NCBI GenBank assembly: GCA_032358165.1
Contig: JAALGY010000023.1
Location: 1,860,001-1,924,000 of the forward strand
DNA: 64,000 nucleotides
DNA from: Diplosphaera chodatii
Lineage: Eukaryota; Chlorophyta; Trebouxiophyceae; Prasiolales; Stichococcaceae
Reading direction: 5' to 3'
This document shows, piece by piece, positions 32,866 to 42,750 of this stretch (the first letter of the stretch is position 1; each line of letters opens with the position of its first letter). Under the pieces are notes generated by a model. That model was not told the DNA's origin, made no database searches, and worked only from the letters and a program-made list of their open reading frames with translations. A program made the translations under genes and the position numbers.

Positions 32866-34258
32866 CCGGCATCGCGACCAGCCGATTCCAGAACCGGCAG
32901 ATGGCCAGCGTTGCCGTGTGTGCCACCGGGAATCGCCCAAGCTCCCCCAACACCGCCACGTTGGGAGTGCCTGTGCGCACACCAAGAACAGACCGAAGAA
33001 ACTTCCGATGGACAAGCTCACAAGTGTCCATGCCACTACCGCACAGCGCCCCAGGACCCCATGTTTCGACACCATAAAGCATAACAGGACGTACTAGTGC
33101 ATCGAACAAGTGCAGCTGCAGTGCTGGGTCATGCAAGCTTAGGTCATCCATTCATTGGACACCGTTCAGGGACCGGGTTCGATCCCTGGCGGTGGCGGAA
33201 GTTTCGGGTCTAGTTCCGTGTGGGACCAACCCACCCCACCCTATGCAAGTGGTTGCTTCGGCAATCTGCCCTCCATGGTTTGTGTATATAAGTCGTTGAA
33301 AAACGCAATACACAAACAGCCTTCCGGTCAAAGGTCCTTTTCCATCGCTATTTGCACTTCCCTTACCGCTATCCATTCCATGGCAACGATGCTGCAATGC
33401 AAGTGCGGCGCGCTGGGCGGAGGCCGCTCTGCCGATGCTAGCGGCAGCAAAAGAACTACGACTGGAGATGTCAACCCCCAAATATGTAAACGAGTCCAGC
33501 ACTTCGATGGGAGCATGCATGTAGGTGAGAACCGGTGGTGCCGCAGCCTGGGCTGCGTACACCACGACCTTAGTCTTCTTCACGTTGACGGTGAGGCGCC
33601 AGCGTTTGCAGTACGACTCCAGCAGGTCGAGCTGCGCCTGCAGGCCGCGTACGGATGTGGACACCAGGTCCAGATCATCTGCATAGAAGAGGGCAGGTGC
33701 CTGCACACCACACAGGGTGGGCAGGTCCAGGTCCGCGCCGGCGGCCTCCAGCTCCGCTTGGAAATCGTCAATGTAAATTCCAAAAAGGGTTGGAGATAGT
33801 GGACATCCCTGCTTAACCCCCAGAGTGCTCTGAAATGTGTCGGACATTCCCCCCTCAAACTGCAGTGCCATGGGCACATCAGCATACAGTGCCTGCACGC
33901 CCCTCAGAAACTCCCCATGCACCCCAATCCGCTGCAGCTTCTCCCAAAGCAAATCACGAGGTACAGTGTCGTATGCTTTCTTGAAATCGACAAAGCAAGA
34001 GTACAGAGGCTGCTTATCTGCCTTGGCCTTCTCGATGAGGGTGCGAACGACGAAGGTCTGATCGGTGGTGCGGTGGTCCTTGCGGAAGCCCGCCTGGCCG
34101 CGTGCGCGCAGCTGGTGCTGCTCGGTCCACCTCATAAGCTTTTCGTTAAGCATGCAAGCATACAGCTTTGCCAATAAAGAGCCAACAGCAATGCCACGGT
34201 AATTACCCGGATCGGACAATCGGACAATCGGACAATCGGACAATCGGACAATCGGACA
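32866..34258 (-). mobile_element. LINE-A RT copy with SINE-D insertion
   Basis: This copy carries the RT from NYRGIAVGSLL through motif A, motif B and FYADDLDLVS to the thumb. A SINE-D interrupts it at 33,147-33,379. Its 5' end dissolves into a GGACAATC microsatellite at 34,209. The 3' part was displaced by the plus-strand copy at 32,206-32,865. Confidence 0.8.
33147..33379 (+). mobile_element. SINE-D full copy in LINE-A RT
   Basis: A full SINE-D lies in plus sense: GGTTCGATCCC at 33,177-33,187, then the GTTTGTGTAT ... ATACACAAAC inverted repeat and the CTATCCATTC end. Uninterrupted LINE-A reads GGTCATGGCAACG; here GGTCAT and CATGGCAACG flank the element, giving a CAT duplication. Confidence 0.8.
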
Positions 34259-34260
34259 AG
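34209..34260 (+). repeat. GGACAATC microsatellite
   Basis: About six perfect 8-bp units replace the LINE-A sequence that elsewhere reads GGATCGGATGTGTCGCC. It appears to be expanded from a GATCGGA seed at the truncated 5' end of the element. Confidence 0.9.
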
Positions 34261-34261
34261 C

Positions 34262-35469
34262 GTTGAAAACATTGACATTGATTACATACTGGTGGTGGGC
34301 CATTTTGGCCTAGCCACAGGCTCTGGCGGAATAACCCAGAGCAACATGCACAACGAGTCGTGTCCGAAACCGTTGAAACCGCCCTGCATTCCCTTGTGGT
34401 TTCAGTGTCCTCCATTGACATATTTCGAACATGACGTTTTGGTGACATACTCAGCCGCCCTCATGTTCACACGTGAGAAGCCGCATTGTGCCGCAGAGCC
34501 TCGTTCTTGAGCTTGGTTCTGGTCTGGACGCCCTTTGTAAAAAACAAACAAACAAACAAACAAAAAGAAACCGTTCACTCCCCGCTGACAGAATGGGTCC
34601 ACTCAATCCCGGTTGGATGTACACCCCTCCAACTCTGCACAATGATCATGACAAACCCGCAAAAAGGCTGCCAGTTGCCCGGCATCCTGCTGCATAAAGT
34701 CCGCCACTGAGGTGATGTCGCTGTCCTGAAACAGCTCAGAATGCTGCACCCTCTGATCTACTAGAGCTGGACACCCCCAGACCATGTGCGCCTCATCATC
34801 CACCACGCCGCAGCTACACCGCTGACACAGCCGCTCTGCCCGCGGCAGACGCTGCCACCTCCCTGTCTCCACCCCCAGCATGTGACTGCCCATCCGAAAC
34901 TGTGCTAACCGCCGACGACCGGTCTTGGAGGCGACTGCCTGCAAGTGGCCGGCCAGCTGGTAGTTGTCACCGTTGACAGGGCCCCTGACTCCCAGCTACT
35001 CACGCACTTTGCGCAAGTCGCTGCCATTCACAGCATCGAATGTGCGGCGCTGCAGGTGTGCACTGACAACCGAAGTGTCAATGCGCTGCGGCACGCCGTC
35101 AACGATGGGTGACATGAAGTGCAGGAACGAGCACACCTGGGCAGCCCAGCATGCTGAGCTGGTCTTGCTGCGCCCCGGCCGGGTGGCCAGAGCACAGTTC
35201 TCCAGGAAAACAGATGCAAGACAAGGTGCAAGCTGCGCCGCTGCAACAGATAAAGCATCCAATTTGAGCAGGCCCACCGTTGCTTTGCCTCCGCGCAGGG
35301 CTCCTATAGCCTGTTGCACGGCGCCGGCTGTGAAGGGCGAGTTGAGCTCGCTCCCGTCGGCAAAAGGTGGCGCAGCACCACTTCCCCAGGTACCTGCAGT
35401 GCTTGATGAAACTGTGGGGACATCCAGCAGTTTCCGGAAGGAGTCAAGCATCACATCATCTGCTATGGG
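34262..35469 (-). mobile_element. LINE-A internally deleted copy
   Basis: The 3' UTR and tail (from 34,272), the C-terminal ~200 codons and then, joined at 35,206, the segment upstream of the RT (FTAGAVQQAIGALRGGKA) are present. The junction fuses LAPCLASVF to LENCALATRP. About 1.2 kb covering all RT motifs is missing, with a TTC overlap at the joint. An RP-C copy interrupts the 3' UTR at 34,375. Confidence 0.8.
34375..34566 (+). mobile_element. RP-C insertion with 9-bp target-site duplication
   Basis: It is flanked by GAAACCGTT at 34,366-34,374 and 34,567-34,575 inside the LINE-A 3' UTR. The element is ~192 bp and ends in GTAAAAAACAAACAAAC. Confidence 0.85.
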
Positions 35470-35656
35470 AAACATGGCGTTTTGGTGACATACTCAGCCG
35501 CCCTCATGTTCACACGTGAGAAGCCGTATTGTGCCGCAGAGCCTCGTTCTTGAGCTTGGCTTTGGTCTGGACGCCCTTTGTAAAAAACAAACAAACAAAC
35601 AAACAAACAAACAAACAAACAAACAAACAAACAAACAAACAAACAAACAAACAAAA
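35470..35656 (+). mobile_element. RP-C copy with a long (CAAA) tail
   Basis: About 110 bp of RP-C 3' sequence is followed by ~18 CAAA units (35,584-35,656). It is joined to a ~38-bp LINE-A fragment in plus orientation (GTTCAAACCTGCTAAGAAGC), then to the next RP-C copy. Confidence 0.75.
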
Positions 35657-35693
35657 GTTCAAACCTGCTAAGAAGCGGGCGTGTCCCATATTG

Positions 35694-36028
35694 TTTGTTT
35701 GTTTGTTTTTTACAAAGGGCGTCCAGACCAGAACCAAGCTCAAGAACAAGGCTCTGCGGCACAATGCGGCGTCAAAAAACAAACAAACAAACAAACAAAC
35801 AAACAAACAAACAAACAAACAAACAAACAAACAAACAAACAAACAAACAAACAAACAAACAAATGCGGCGTCTCACGTGTGAACGTGAGGGCGGCGAAAG
35901 AATGTCATGTTACACATCAAGTGTCGAACTGTGCAGATGGAGGACACTGAAACCGCAGGGGAATGCAGGGCCATGAGACCAGCGCAAGGCAATAGTCCCG
36001 ATGAGGAAGTCTAAGCTACATGGATGCA
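35694..36028 (-). mobile_element. RP-C copy (head B type) containing a tail-only insertion
   Basis: RP-C in minus sense starts with (TTTG)n at 35,694 and extends to the head B beginning (GAAGTCTAAGCTACATGGAT) at 36,028, where LINE-A follows. It is interrupted at 35,774-35,862 by a bare (CAAA)n insertion. Confidence 0.75.
35774..35862 (+). mobile_element. Tail-only RP-C insertion, (CAAA)~21
   Basis: An 89-bp insertion made only of AAAAAAC and CAAA units is flanked by perfect ATGCGGCGTC repeats (35,764-35,773 and 35,863-35,872). Other RP-C copies read through this site as AATGCGGCGTCTCACG. It is a retroinsertion reduced to its 3' tail. Confidence 0.85.
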
Positions 36029-36620
36029 CATTCGATGCTGTGAATGGCAGCGACTTGCGCAAAGTGCGTGAGTGGCTGGGAGTCAGGGGCCCTGTGAACG
36101 GTGACAACTACCAGCTGGCCGGCCACTTGCAGGCAGTCGCCTCCAAGACCGGTCGTCGGCGGTTAGCACAGTTTCGGATGGGCAGTCACATGCTGGGGGT
36201 GGAAACGGGGAGGTGGCAGCGTCTGCCGCGGGCAGAGCGGCTGTGTCAGCGGTGTAGCTGCACGTAGCGCAGCTACACATCCACCGTGGTGGATGATGAG
36301 GCACACATGGTCTGGGGGTGTCCAGCTCTAGTAGATCAGAGGGTGCAGCATTCTGAGCTGTTTCAAGACAGCGACATCACCTCAGTGGCGGACTTTATGC
36401 AGCAAGATGCCGGGCAACTGGCAGCCTTTTTGCGGGTTTGTCATGATCATTGTGCAGAGTTGGAGGGGTGTACATCCAACCGGGATTGAGTGGAACCATT
36501 CTGTCAGCGGGGAGTGAACGGTTTCGGACACGACTCGTTGTGCATGTTGCTCTGGGTTAATCCGCCAGAGCCTGTGGCTAGGCCAAAATGGCCCACCACC
36601 AGTATGTAATCAATGTCAAT
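36029..36620 (+). mobile_element. LINE-A 3' fragment with quasi-palindrome
   Basis: The last ~150 codons and the 3' UTR with tail are present. Within the CCHC region the normal TGTAGCTGCGGCGTGGTGG is replaced by a longer sequence (36,253-36,297) made of two palindromes, which breaks the frame. Confidence 0.8.
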
Positions 36621-36625
36621 GCCAT

Positions 36626-36837
36626 CCTGGACTCCCACCACCACTCACCTTCACCTACACACCCACACCTCACCTGCCCGCACCAGCTGTCGCCTTCACC
36701 TTCACCTCGGTCCCATCCTGGACTCCCACTACCACTCACCTTCACCTACACCCTCACACCTCACCTGCCAGCACCCGCCGTCACCTTCACCTTCACTATC
36801 AGTCCATCCTGGGCTTCCACCGCCACTCACCTTCGCC
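36626..36837. repeat. TR-B block, reverse orientation
   Basis: About 2.3 TR-B units appear here as their complement (CACCTTCACCTACACCCTCA). It is the only inverted TR-B block in the window and is the last minisatellite before the gene-rich half. Confidence 0.85.
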
Positions 36838-37130
36838 TACAGCCTTCCGGTCAAAGGTCCTTTCCCATCGCTATTTGCACTTCCCTTACCGCTATCCATC
36901 CATTGGACACCGTTCAGGGACCGGGTTCGATCCTTGGCGGTGGCGGAAGTTTCGGGTCTAGTTCCGTGTGGGACCAACCCACCCCACCCTATGCAAGTGG
37001 TTGCTTCGGCAATCTGCCCTCCATGGTTTGTGTATATAAGTCGTTGATAAAACGCAATACACAAACAGCCTTCCGGTCAAAGGTCCTTTTCCATCGCTAT
37101 TTGCACTTCCCTTACCGCTATCCATCCATA
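36838..37130 (+). mobile_element. SINE-D dimer: 3' piece plus full copy
   Basis: A 57-bp SINE-D 3' end (36,838-36,894) is joined to a full plus-sense copy (36,895-37,130) with an intact B box and a one-base insertion in the hairpin loop (GATAAAACG). It is the rightmost SINE-D. Confidence 0.8.
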
Positions 37131-38298
37131 CACCCTCACACCTAACCCTGAGCTGCATGGACGCAAACGTGCTGCAAAGCCTAAGGAGCGCGAGATCAGC
37201 GACGCCAACAACGCGGTCCAAACGCGGTGCGGCCGTAGGGCGCCGTGCTCTGTTTCGGAAACCTGTACCCAGGGTTTATACTCCGGTACACCGCTTGAAA
37301 CATGAAGAGTTTGGTCTGACTTCGTTGCGCCAAATTTAAACACGAACAAGGAAGTGTACGAATCTGACTTGGTGCTGGCAAAGCGCGCCTGAGGTATCAC
37401 ATGCAACAAGAGAGGAAGACGCCTGGTAGAAGGAAGGGCTTACATGTATGCCCTGGCAAAGCCTCATGGCTCATGCGGGGGCCTCAGCGGAGGCGACATG
37501 CACAGACAAGAAACGAAACAAGGCAGAGAACAAAAGCAAAATCAAAACCAAAACAGGATAAAAGTTGTACAGACCTGACCTGGTGCTGGCATACGAAGTG
37601 CGAGGAAACACAAGCAACAAGGAAGGAAGTTGCCTAACATGATACATGTGCCACAGCACCCGCGGGCAAAACCCGAAAAAGCTGTGTTTTGCAAATTGTT
37701 CTATGCTTGTTTGTTTGTTTGTTTGTTTGTTTGTTTGTTTCTTACAAAGGGCGTCCAGACCAGAACCAAGCTCAAGATAGAACAACAGCTCTGCGGCACA
37801 ATGCGGCGTGTCATTATTGGTGAACGTAAGGGCGGCTGAGTAGATCATCAAAACGTTTTATTGAAACATGTTCGATGGAGGACAGTGGAACCACAAGGGA
37901 ATGCAGGGCCCATGAGACCAGCGAGAGGCAATATTTCCGATGAGGAAGGCTACCTAGTGATCGTACAAGAAGCGTTCAGCATTCAGGTGGTATTGCAGTC
38001 GTTCATCATGTTTCATTGCCTGTGTCTGGGAAGCTATCGCAAGCAGCCTTCCTGTCTAAGCTTCTTTCCTCCCTCGCTATCAGCCACCTCTGTCACGGGT
38101 TCCATTCTTGGGTGATTCACCTCACCATGATGCCACCATCAAAGCACAGAAAGTCCCCATAAAACATACGTGTGATATTGCAAGGCCGATAGTCCACGGA
38201 ACAGGGACTTTGATCATGCAAGTGTTCATGACCATCTGCCACCAGAAACAAAAGCACACAAAAATACATGCGGACGTAAACAGTGCACATTGGCCAGA
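37131..38298. other. Transition zone with old repeats
   Basis: No gene is recognised. RP-C head B-like sequence (GAGCTGCATGGACGC) lies at 37,148-37,225; a diverged duplication, about 200 bp apart, is seen at 37,345-37,425 and 37,555-37,637 (GACTTGGTGCTGGC / GACCTGGTGCTGGC); an old RP-C copy in minus sense (head A plus tail) spans about 37,640-37,985. Divergence here is clearly higher than to the left. Confidence 0.6.
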
Positions 38299-39388
38299 CT
38301 ATGGGTTGTCCTTCAACCACTTCTGAATGGCACGATATGTTTCCTCGTTGATACCACGAGCCTTTGCAGCTTCAAGACTGCCTGCCTCAAAGGCGAAATA
38401 ATCCTGCAAAAGACGCATGGAGTATTGGTCATGAGCAGCAATCCTCAATCGCTAGGCTTTGGCTAGCAACAGGGTTGGTTCGTAGCACTCGACTCGACTT
38501 GGCCGTGCATGTTACTTTTGCACTACCGGCCAAAACCTAGATGATTTACGCTAAAACCGACACTGCTCGTCTCATCGTGTCTTGATGGAACGAGCATCAC
38601 CTAACTTGCTTACTATGCCATTGGAGATCATGACACTGGCTATTGGCGAGTGCAGCTGTTAACATGAGCTGAAGCGTCCTGCAGCAGCATGTGCTATCGC
38701 ATGATATATGATTACTCACCCTGAAGTTGCGGCGGTCATAGTCTCTGAGTCGTTGGATGTAGCGCGTCTCCCGCATGGCTTCAGTCTTCTTCAGCAAGTC
38801 TGCATGTGAATAACATTTCAACACATTGGATACATTGCCTTGTGCTCTAGCGGTTACAACTCAGTGGACATCATCTAAGGTCCCCATCGCATTGTCTGCA
38901 AGTTCACAAGTTCAGCGGCCACAGGATGCAGATGACGAGCTGTTCGGTCGTTGAAAGCGAGCAGGCCGCGTGGACTTGCCCTGGATGTATGGGCTTGTTG
39001 CTGGATCCGCTTCCTGGTTGGCCGGTGCCAATGCAGCATTGGCAGGCGATATAAGATTGCCCTGCCGGAGCCATAGAAACTGTAATGCACAGCAACCTTT
39101 ACGTCGGCGGGCGAGGATACGCTGCGAATGCAGCAGCAGGCTGCCAACGCAACACACCATTGCAGTGGCTGCTGCGAGCAGCACGATGGTCCTACGGCTG
39201 CTTGCGGTTGCGGCATGTGACAGCGCGTGCACTGGGTGTGTCTCTGCAGCAGGCTTGACACTCGTGGCGCTCGGCAAGATATCTAGTGCGCTTCGAGTGC
39301 GCCTCCGCGTCAGCTTCGTGCTGACATGTTGCACTATGCTACACCTGTTTCCAGCGCGCGCACAGAACTCAGGGCTGACATGCGGCAT
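38299..39388 (-). CDS. Putative thylakoid-lumen protein
   Basis: I infer four exons: 39,388-39,158, 39,061-38,980, 38,799-38,720 and 38,403-38,299, giving 165 residues in one frame. The N-terminus is basic and Ser/Thr/Ala-rich like a chloroplast transit peptide, followed by a twin-arginine hydrophobic stretch (SSRRTIVLLAAATAM) and ANAALA, a typical lumenal cleavage site. The mature part is short, charged and probably helical (RYIQRLRDYDRRNFRDYFAF, ending QKWLKDNP). Intron 2 uses GC-AG. I cannot name the family. The start codon is the least certain part. Confidence 0.65.
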
Positions 39389-40679
39389 CTAGGCAGCAAT
39401 CTGATCACATCGATCGTGGGAGCGTGAACAACAATCTGTCTGGCAGGATCACCCAACACGGTTTGTGGCAGGCGTGGTGTGGCGGTTCATGTTCATCACT
39501 AGATCTGTGTCGCCGGCCCTATTCCGCCCCCTACCAGATGCGACAATGGGATCAGATTGTTCTCGAGCCCACTTCGGCTGTTCACGTCGGTTGTTACTCG
39601 GCAGGTCACTTGCGAGCCTTCTAACACGTAGAAGGCTAGTAGCACAGGCAGAACCAGTTGTTTCGCACACACCTGGTTGGTTTCCGGGCTTGCACGTGCT
39701 GTACGGGCTGGCCGGCTGCTGATGGTGAACTCAGGCAGCATGTTGAGCAGATGTCACCATCGTGTACATGGCCTCGGCGCGTCGGCGGCATGCAGTGGGC
39801 GTCGTGCAGCGCCACGCTTGGCAGATCTTTCACGAAGTATAATTGGCTCCCGCCAAGTAGTGTGCGCTGCTGCCAGGCCTGTTGCCACCAGCTTTACGAG
39901 TGGCCGGCAGGAAATCGTTGCGGCTTCATCAGACCTGCCCTATGTATGCATAATACAGATGATAACCCGAGATGAAGCGCGGCTGTCTCCAGCAAACACG
40001 TCGCAACTGATGGCGTCGCCTGTGCCGCCGTCGTGTCTGTGCTGAAAACCGGACATACAAGCAGCAAGCATGCCATACGTCAGACTGCTTTCAGACTAAA
40101 GGCCTAAAGCTGCAGGTTCAGCCAAAAGCCAAAAGCCTGTCCGAGCATCGGTTGGTCGTGCGCCAAGGCCATCCTGCTTGCGCTCAATTGCTAGGAGGGA
40201 CAGACAACCACCGTAGAGGTGGCCTGTGTCGCATGGCCTGCGCGATCATGCCTCGTATCAATACATGGTACGGTTTGTTAGGTTGGTGACTGTCGCTGCC
40301 CAATTACCTCTCAAGCCGCTGCAGCCCCGCATGTCCAGACCCAGATGTGAAACGGAACACTCAGATTGTCCCTATATTGTAGGAACTCTGCCTTGCAGCT
40401 GGTAACAGGCCATGCGCATCGCTAACCTGACAGCTGCGACCGACAAAAGAGCAACTCAAACACGATGAGCAGCATGTGACGGCCGACCAGCGGCTATCTG
40501 GTGTACAGCGTGTGACCGCCCACCAAAACGTGCAAGAGCATATCCAAAAGCCGGAAAACACGACAGCTCGACTGATGGCGCAATATGCAGGGCGACGTCA
40601 CACAGCACTTGCTCTGAATGTCGATGCAGGTGCAGGGACACTTCTCAAAGATGCAAAATGTGCGGCCCTGCTCCCTGGT
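39389..40679. other. Intergenic region, nothing recognised
   Basis: Short open frames occur on both strands without splice-consistent extension or a familiar motif. No repeat family from the left half is seen. Confidence 0.5.
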
Positions 40680-41605
40680 TCAGTATGGCGGCGGCGGCGC
40701 ATACTGCTGTGGCTGACTCTGCATGCCCCACTGCTGTTGGCCTCCAGGATCCTGGTATTGAGTTGCAGGGGCACCATACGTGGAAAACCCACCGCTGTTG
40801 TATGAGGAGAGGCGCGGCAGCTGACTGCCAGCACTGCCTTTGCCAAGGCTTCTGAAGGGCGCTGGCGGGTAATTGAGCGGCGGCGCCACGGTCATGCCAT
40901 TGGCAGGCGCAGGTGCGCCAAGCCGATGCTGCTGGTGCTGTGGTGCAGTTTGTGCGCCAGCACTGCCATAGCCCTGCTGCAGCAGGCGAAATACTGTGCA
41001 CGTTGCATGACGGTGTCCACGAAGCAAGACAAATGTATGACAACATCACCCTGCCCTCAGACCACAAGCCTAACGTGTGGCAAGATGTAGGGTCATTGGC
41101 ATGCATGGCTTCTGTGCCTCGTTTCTGCAGCACTTCACCGACACAGCATGAGCACTTACCTGAGACTGCTGATGCAGTGGACCGGTTGATGTCATGTACG
41201 GCTGTGGAGGCGCAGACGAGCCATATGCCGAGTTGAACGACTGCTGTGCGCCAGCCTGGAAGCCTGGCTGCTGCTGCTGCGGCGTGGCAAACTGCGCTGC
41301 CTGCGTGGGGTACGCGCCTGATGGATCTGCCGCATAGCTCTGATGGGGTGCGAACGGCTGCTGCACCTGACCATGGGCGCCCTGCTGCGGTGGTTGCGAA
41401 TAGGCTTGAGCGCCATATGGTGGGGCGCCCTGATAACCGTACTGCTGACCGGCTTCAGCCTGTCAGCAATACAACACAGGGTTCAGATTATGCGTGATGC
41501 CCTCTGGCATGTGCATTGCGCAAGGCTGTACTGAAAGCTCATTGCAGTAGGCAGTGCTGCCAGATCGACCTGGCCGTAGTTGTAGCCTCCCTGCTGGTAG
41601 CTCAT
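40680..41605 (-). CDS. Q/P/G/Y-rich low-complexity protein
   Basis: Exons 2 (41,459-41,160) and 3 (40,976-40,680) are clear; exon 1 is probably 41,605-41,570, starting MSYQQGGYNYGQ, though its donor (GTCGAT) is weak. The ~210-residue product is built from Gln, Pro, Gly, Tyr, Ala and Ser (QQYGYQGAPPYGAQ, QQQQPGF, ending QQYAPPPPY). Such prion-like composition is common in RNA-binding and condensate proteins, but no folded domain is visible, so the function is unknown. Further 5' exons cannot be excluded. Confidence 0.55.
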
Positions 41606-41951
41606 GTGTGCGCTTTGCCGGCACACCAGGCCAAACTGAGGTGGAAACTCGCTGGTCGAGCGTACGTGTGGTCCGATCGCCAGCAACAAGTGATGTAGAG
41701 TGAAGAGTGCATGACGGAAATCAAGGACAGGGGGCCTGTGGCGCGAGGGGTCGCTGATTTCACATACTCTACACGTGAGAGCATGGTCATCCACTCTAGT
41801 CTTGGCACATTGAGGAGCCGGTGCCCCCAAGCATGCAGCACGTGGTCGTCACTGCCGCACTGAAGTCGCTGCGGACAGTGTTGCCCACGATACACGGAAG
41901 TGTAGGAGCACCGCAGCGGAGCATGTGCAGTTTTCTCACGGCACTTTGCAG
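41606..41951. other. Divergent intergenic interval
   Basis: This ~350-bp interval separates the minus-strand Q-rich gene and the plus-strand membrane protein. No motif is recognised. Confidence 0.4.
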
Positions 41952-42750
41952 ATGAGCGACGTTACGCCAGCGCTGAGCGCAGTGTGAATCACATTGCGAC
42001 TTGGCTGACGTGCAGAGTGCCCCTGACACGATGCAGTGGCCCGTGGTATGCCCATGCACTCTGACGTGGTGCCGCGTTCCTACAATTTTGTCGCAAAGAG
42101 GCTTGCACCATGATCTAGAGCTTCTGATTTCCATGCCAACGTGTACGTGGTGGCGACATGCATTTCTGTGTGTCCGCAGTTGTGCCTGGGACCGGTCTGC
42201 GTGCCGTTGAACCTGCTTTTGCCCTTCTTGATTGGCGCGGCTCACCGTGCGGGGTGGTTGTCGTGGTTTAAACGCGAGTGGGTGACGATGCGGTACTGGC
42301 GCAGCTTCCTCGGCCGCACCCAGGAGACCGGGTGTGGGCTGCCAGACAAGCGCCTTCAGCCTGTATGTCATTGGGTTTGCTGCGGCCGAAGTTCACAGTG
42401 CCTCTCTTGCAGGCAGATGCAAATGAGCAAGCCGCTGGGGCAGCAGGAAGGCCAGAAGGAGTCCGCACCTCAGCATGCAGCGCCCAGCGATGCAGAAGTG
42501 GGCTGCGACTGTGATCAGGAGGAGTCATCACCCAGGCCACAGAGCAAGGACAAGCCGGCAGGTATGGCCCCGCTTGCTATGCAGTCTCAAAATGTCCCCT
42601 GAAGCCTGCCTCTAAGCATAAGTTTGTGTTGTCACAACAGATGCGGTTGGAGGGACCCCAGCGCCTGGACGCTACAGGCGGGGCCAGCCATCGCTCGCTG
42701 GTCCTGAAGAAGCGCAGAAACTAGGACAGCCCAACTGTCTCCCGACGTAG
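41952..42750 (+). CDS. Small predicted membrane protein
   Basis: Four exons fit one frame: 41,952-41,981, 42,180-42,331, 42,413-42,561 and 42,641-42,750 (146 residues). Residues ~11-33 (LCLGPVCVPLNLLLPFLIGA) form one strong hydrophobic segment, followed by an aromatic/basic patch (GWLSWFKREWVTMRYWRSF) likely at the membrane face. The C-terminal half is hydrophilic with an acidic Cys pair (GCDCDQEE). I do not recognise the family. Exon 1 (MSDVTPALSA) is the weakest part. Confidence 0.45.

Noticed and set aside
33165..33200. Genuine tRNA gene at GGTTCGATCCC
   Set aside because: Only a T-arm can be folded; D-arm, anticodon arm and acceptor pairing are missing, and the motif repeats in many dispersed copies.
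35584..35656. Protein of KQTNKQTN repeats encoded by the (CAAA)n tracts
   Set aside because: These are retroposon tails and microsatellites, not coding sequence.
1..37130. Bacterial or viral origin of the left half
   Set aside because: Non-LTR elements with target-site duplications, a SINE-like element and telomere-type TTTAGGG repeats are eukaryotic; no capsid, integrase or phage gene is seen.
38912..39262. Two alternative minus-strand frames near the lumen gene exon 1
   Set aside because: Only one frame joins through GT/GC-AG introns to the downstream exons and gives a leader plus ANAALA site.
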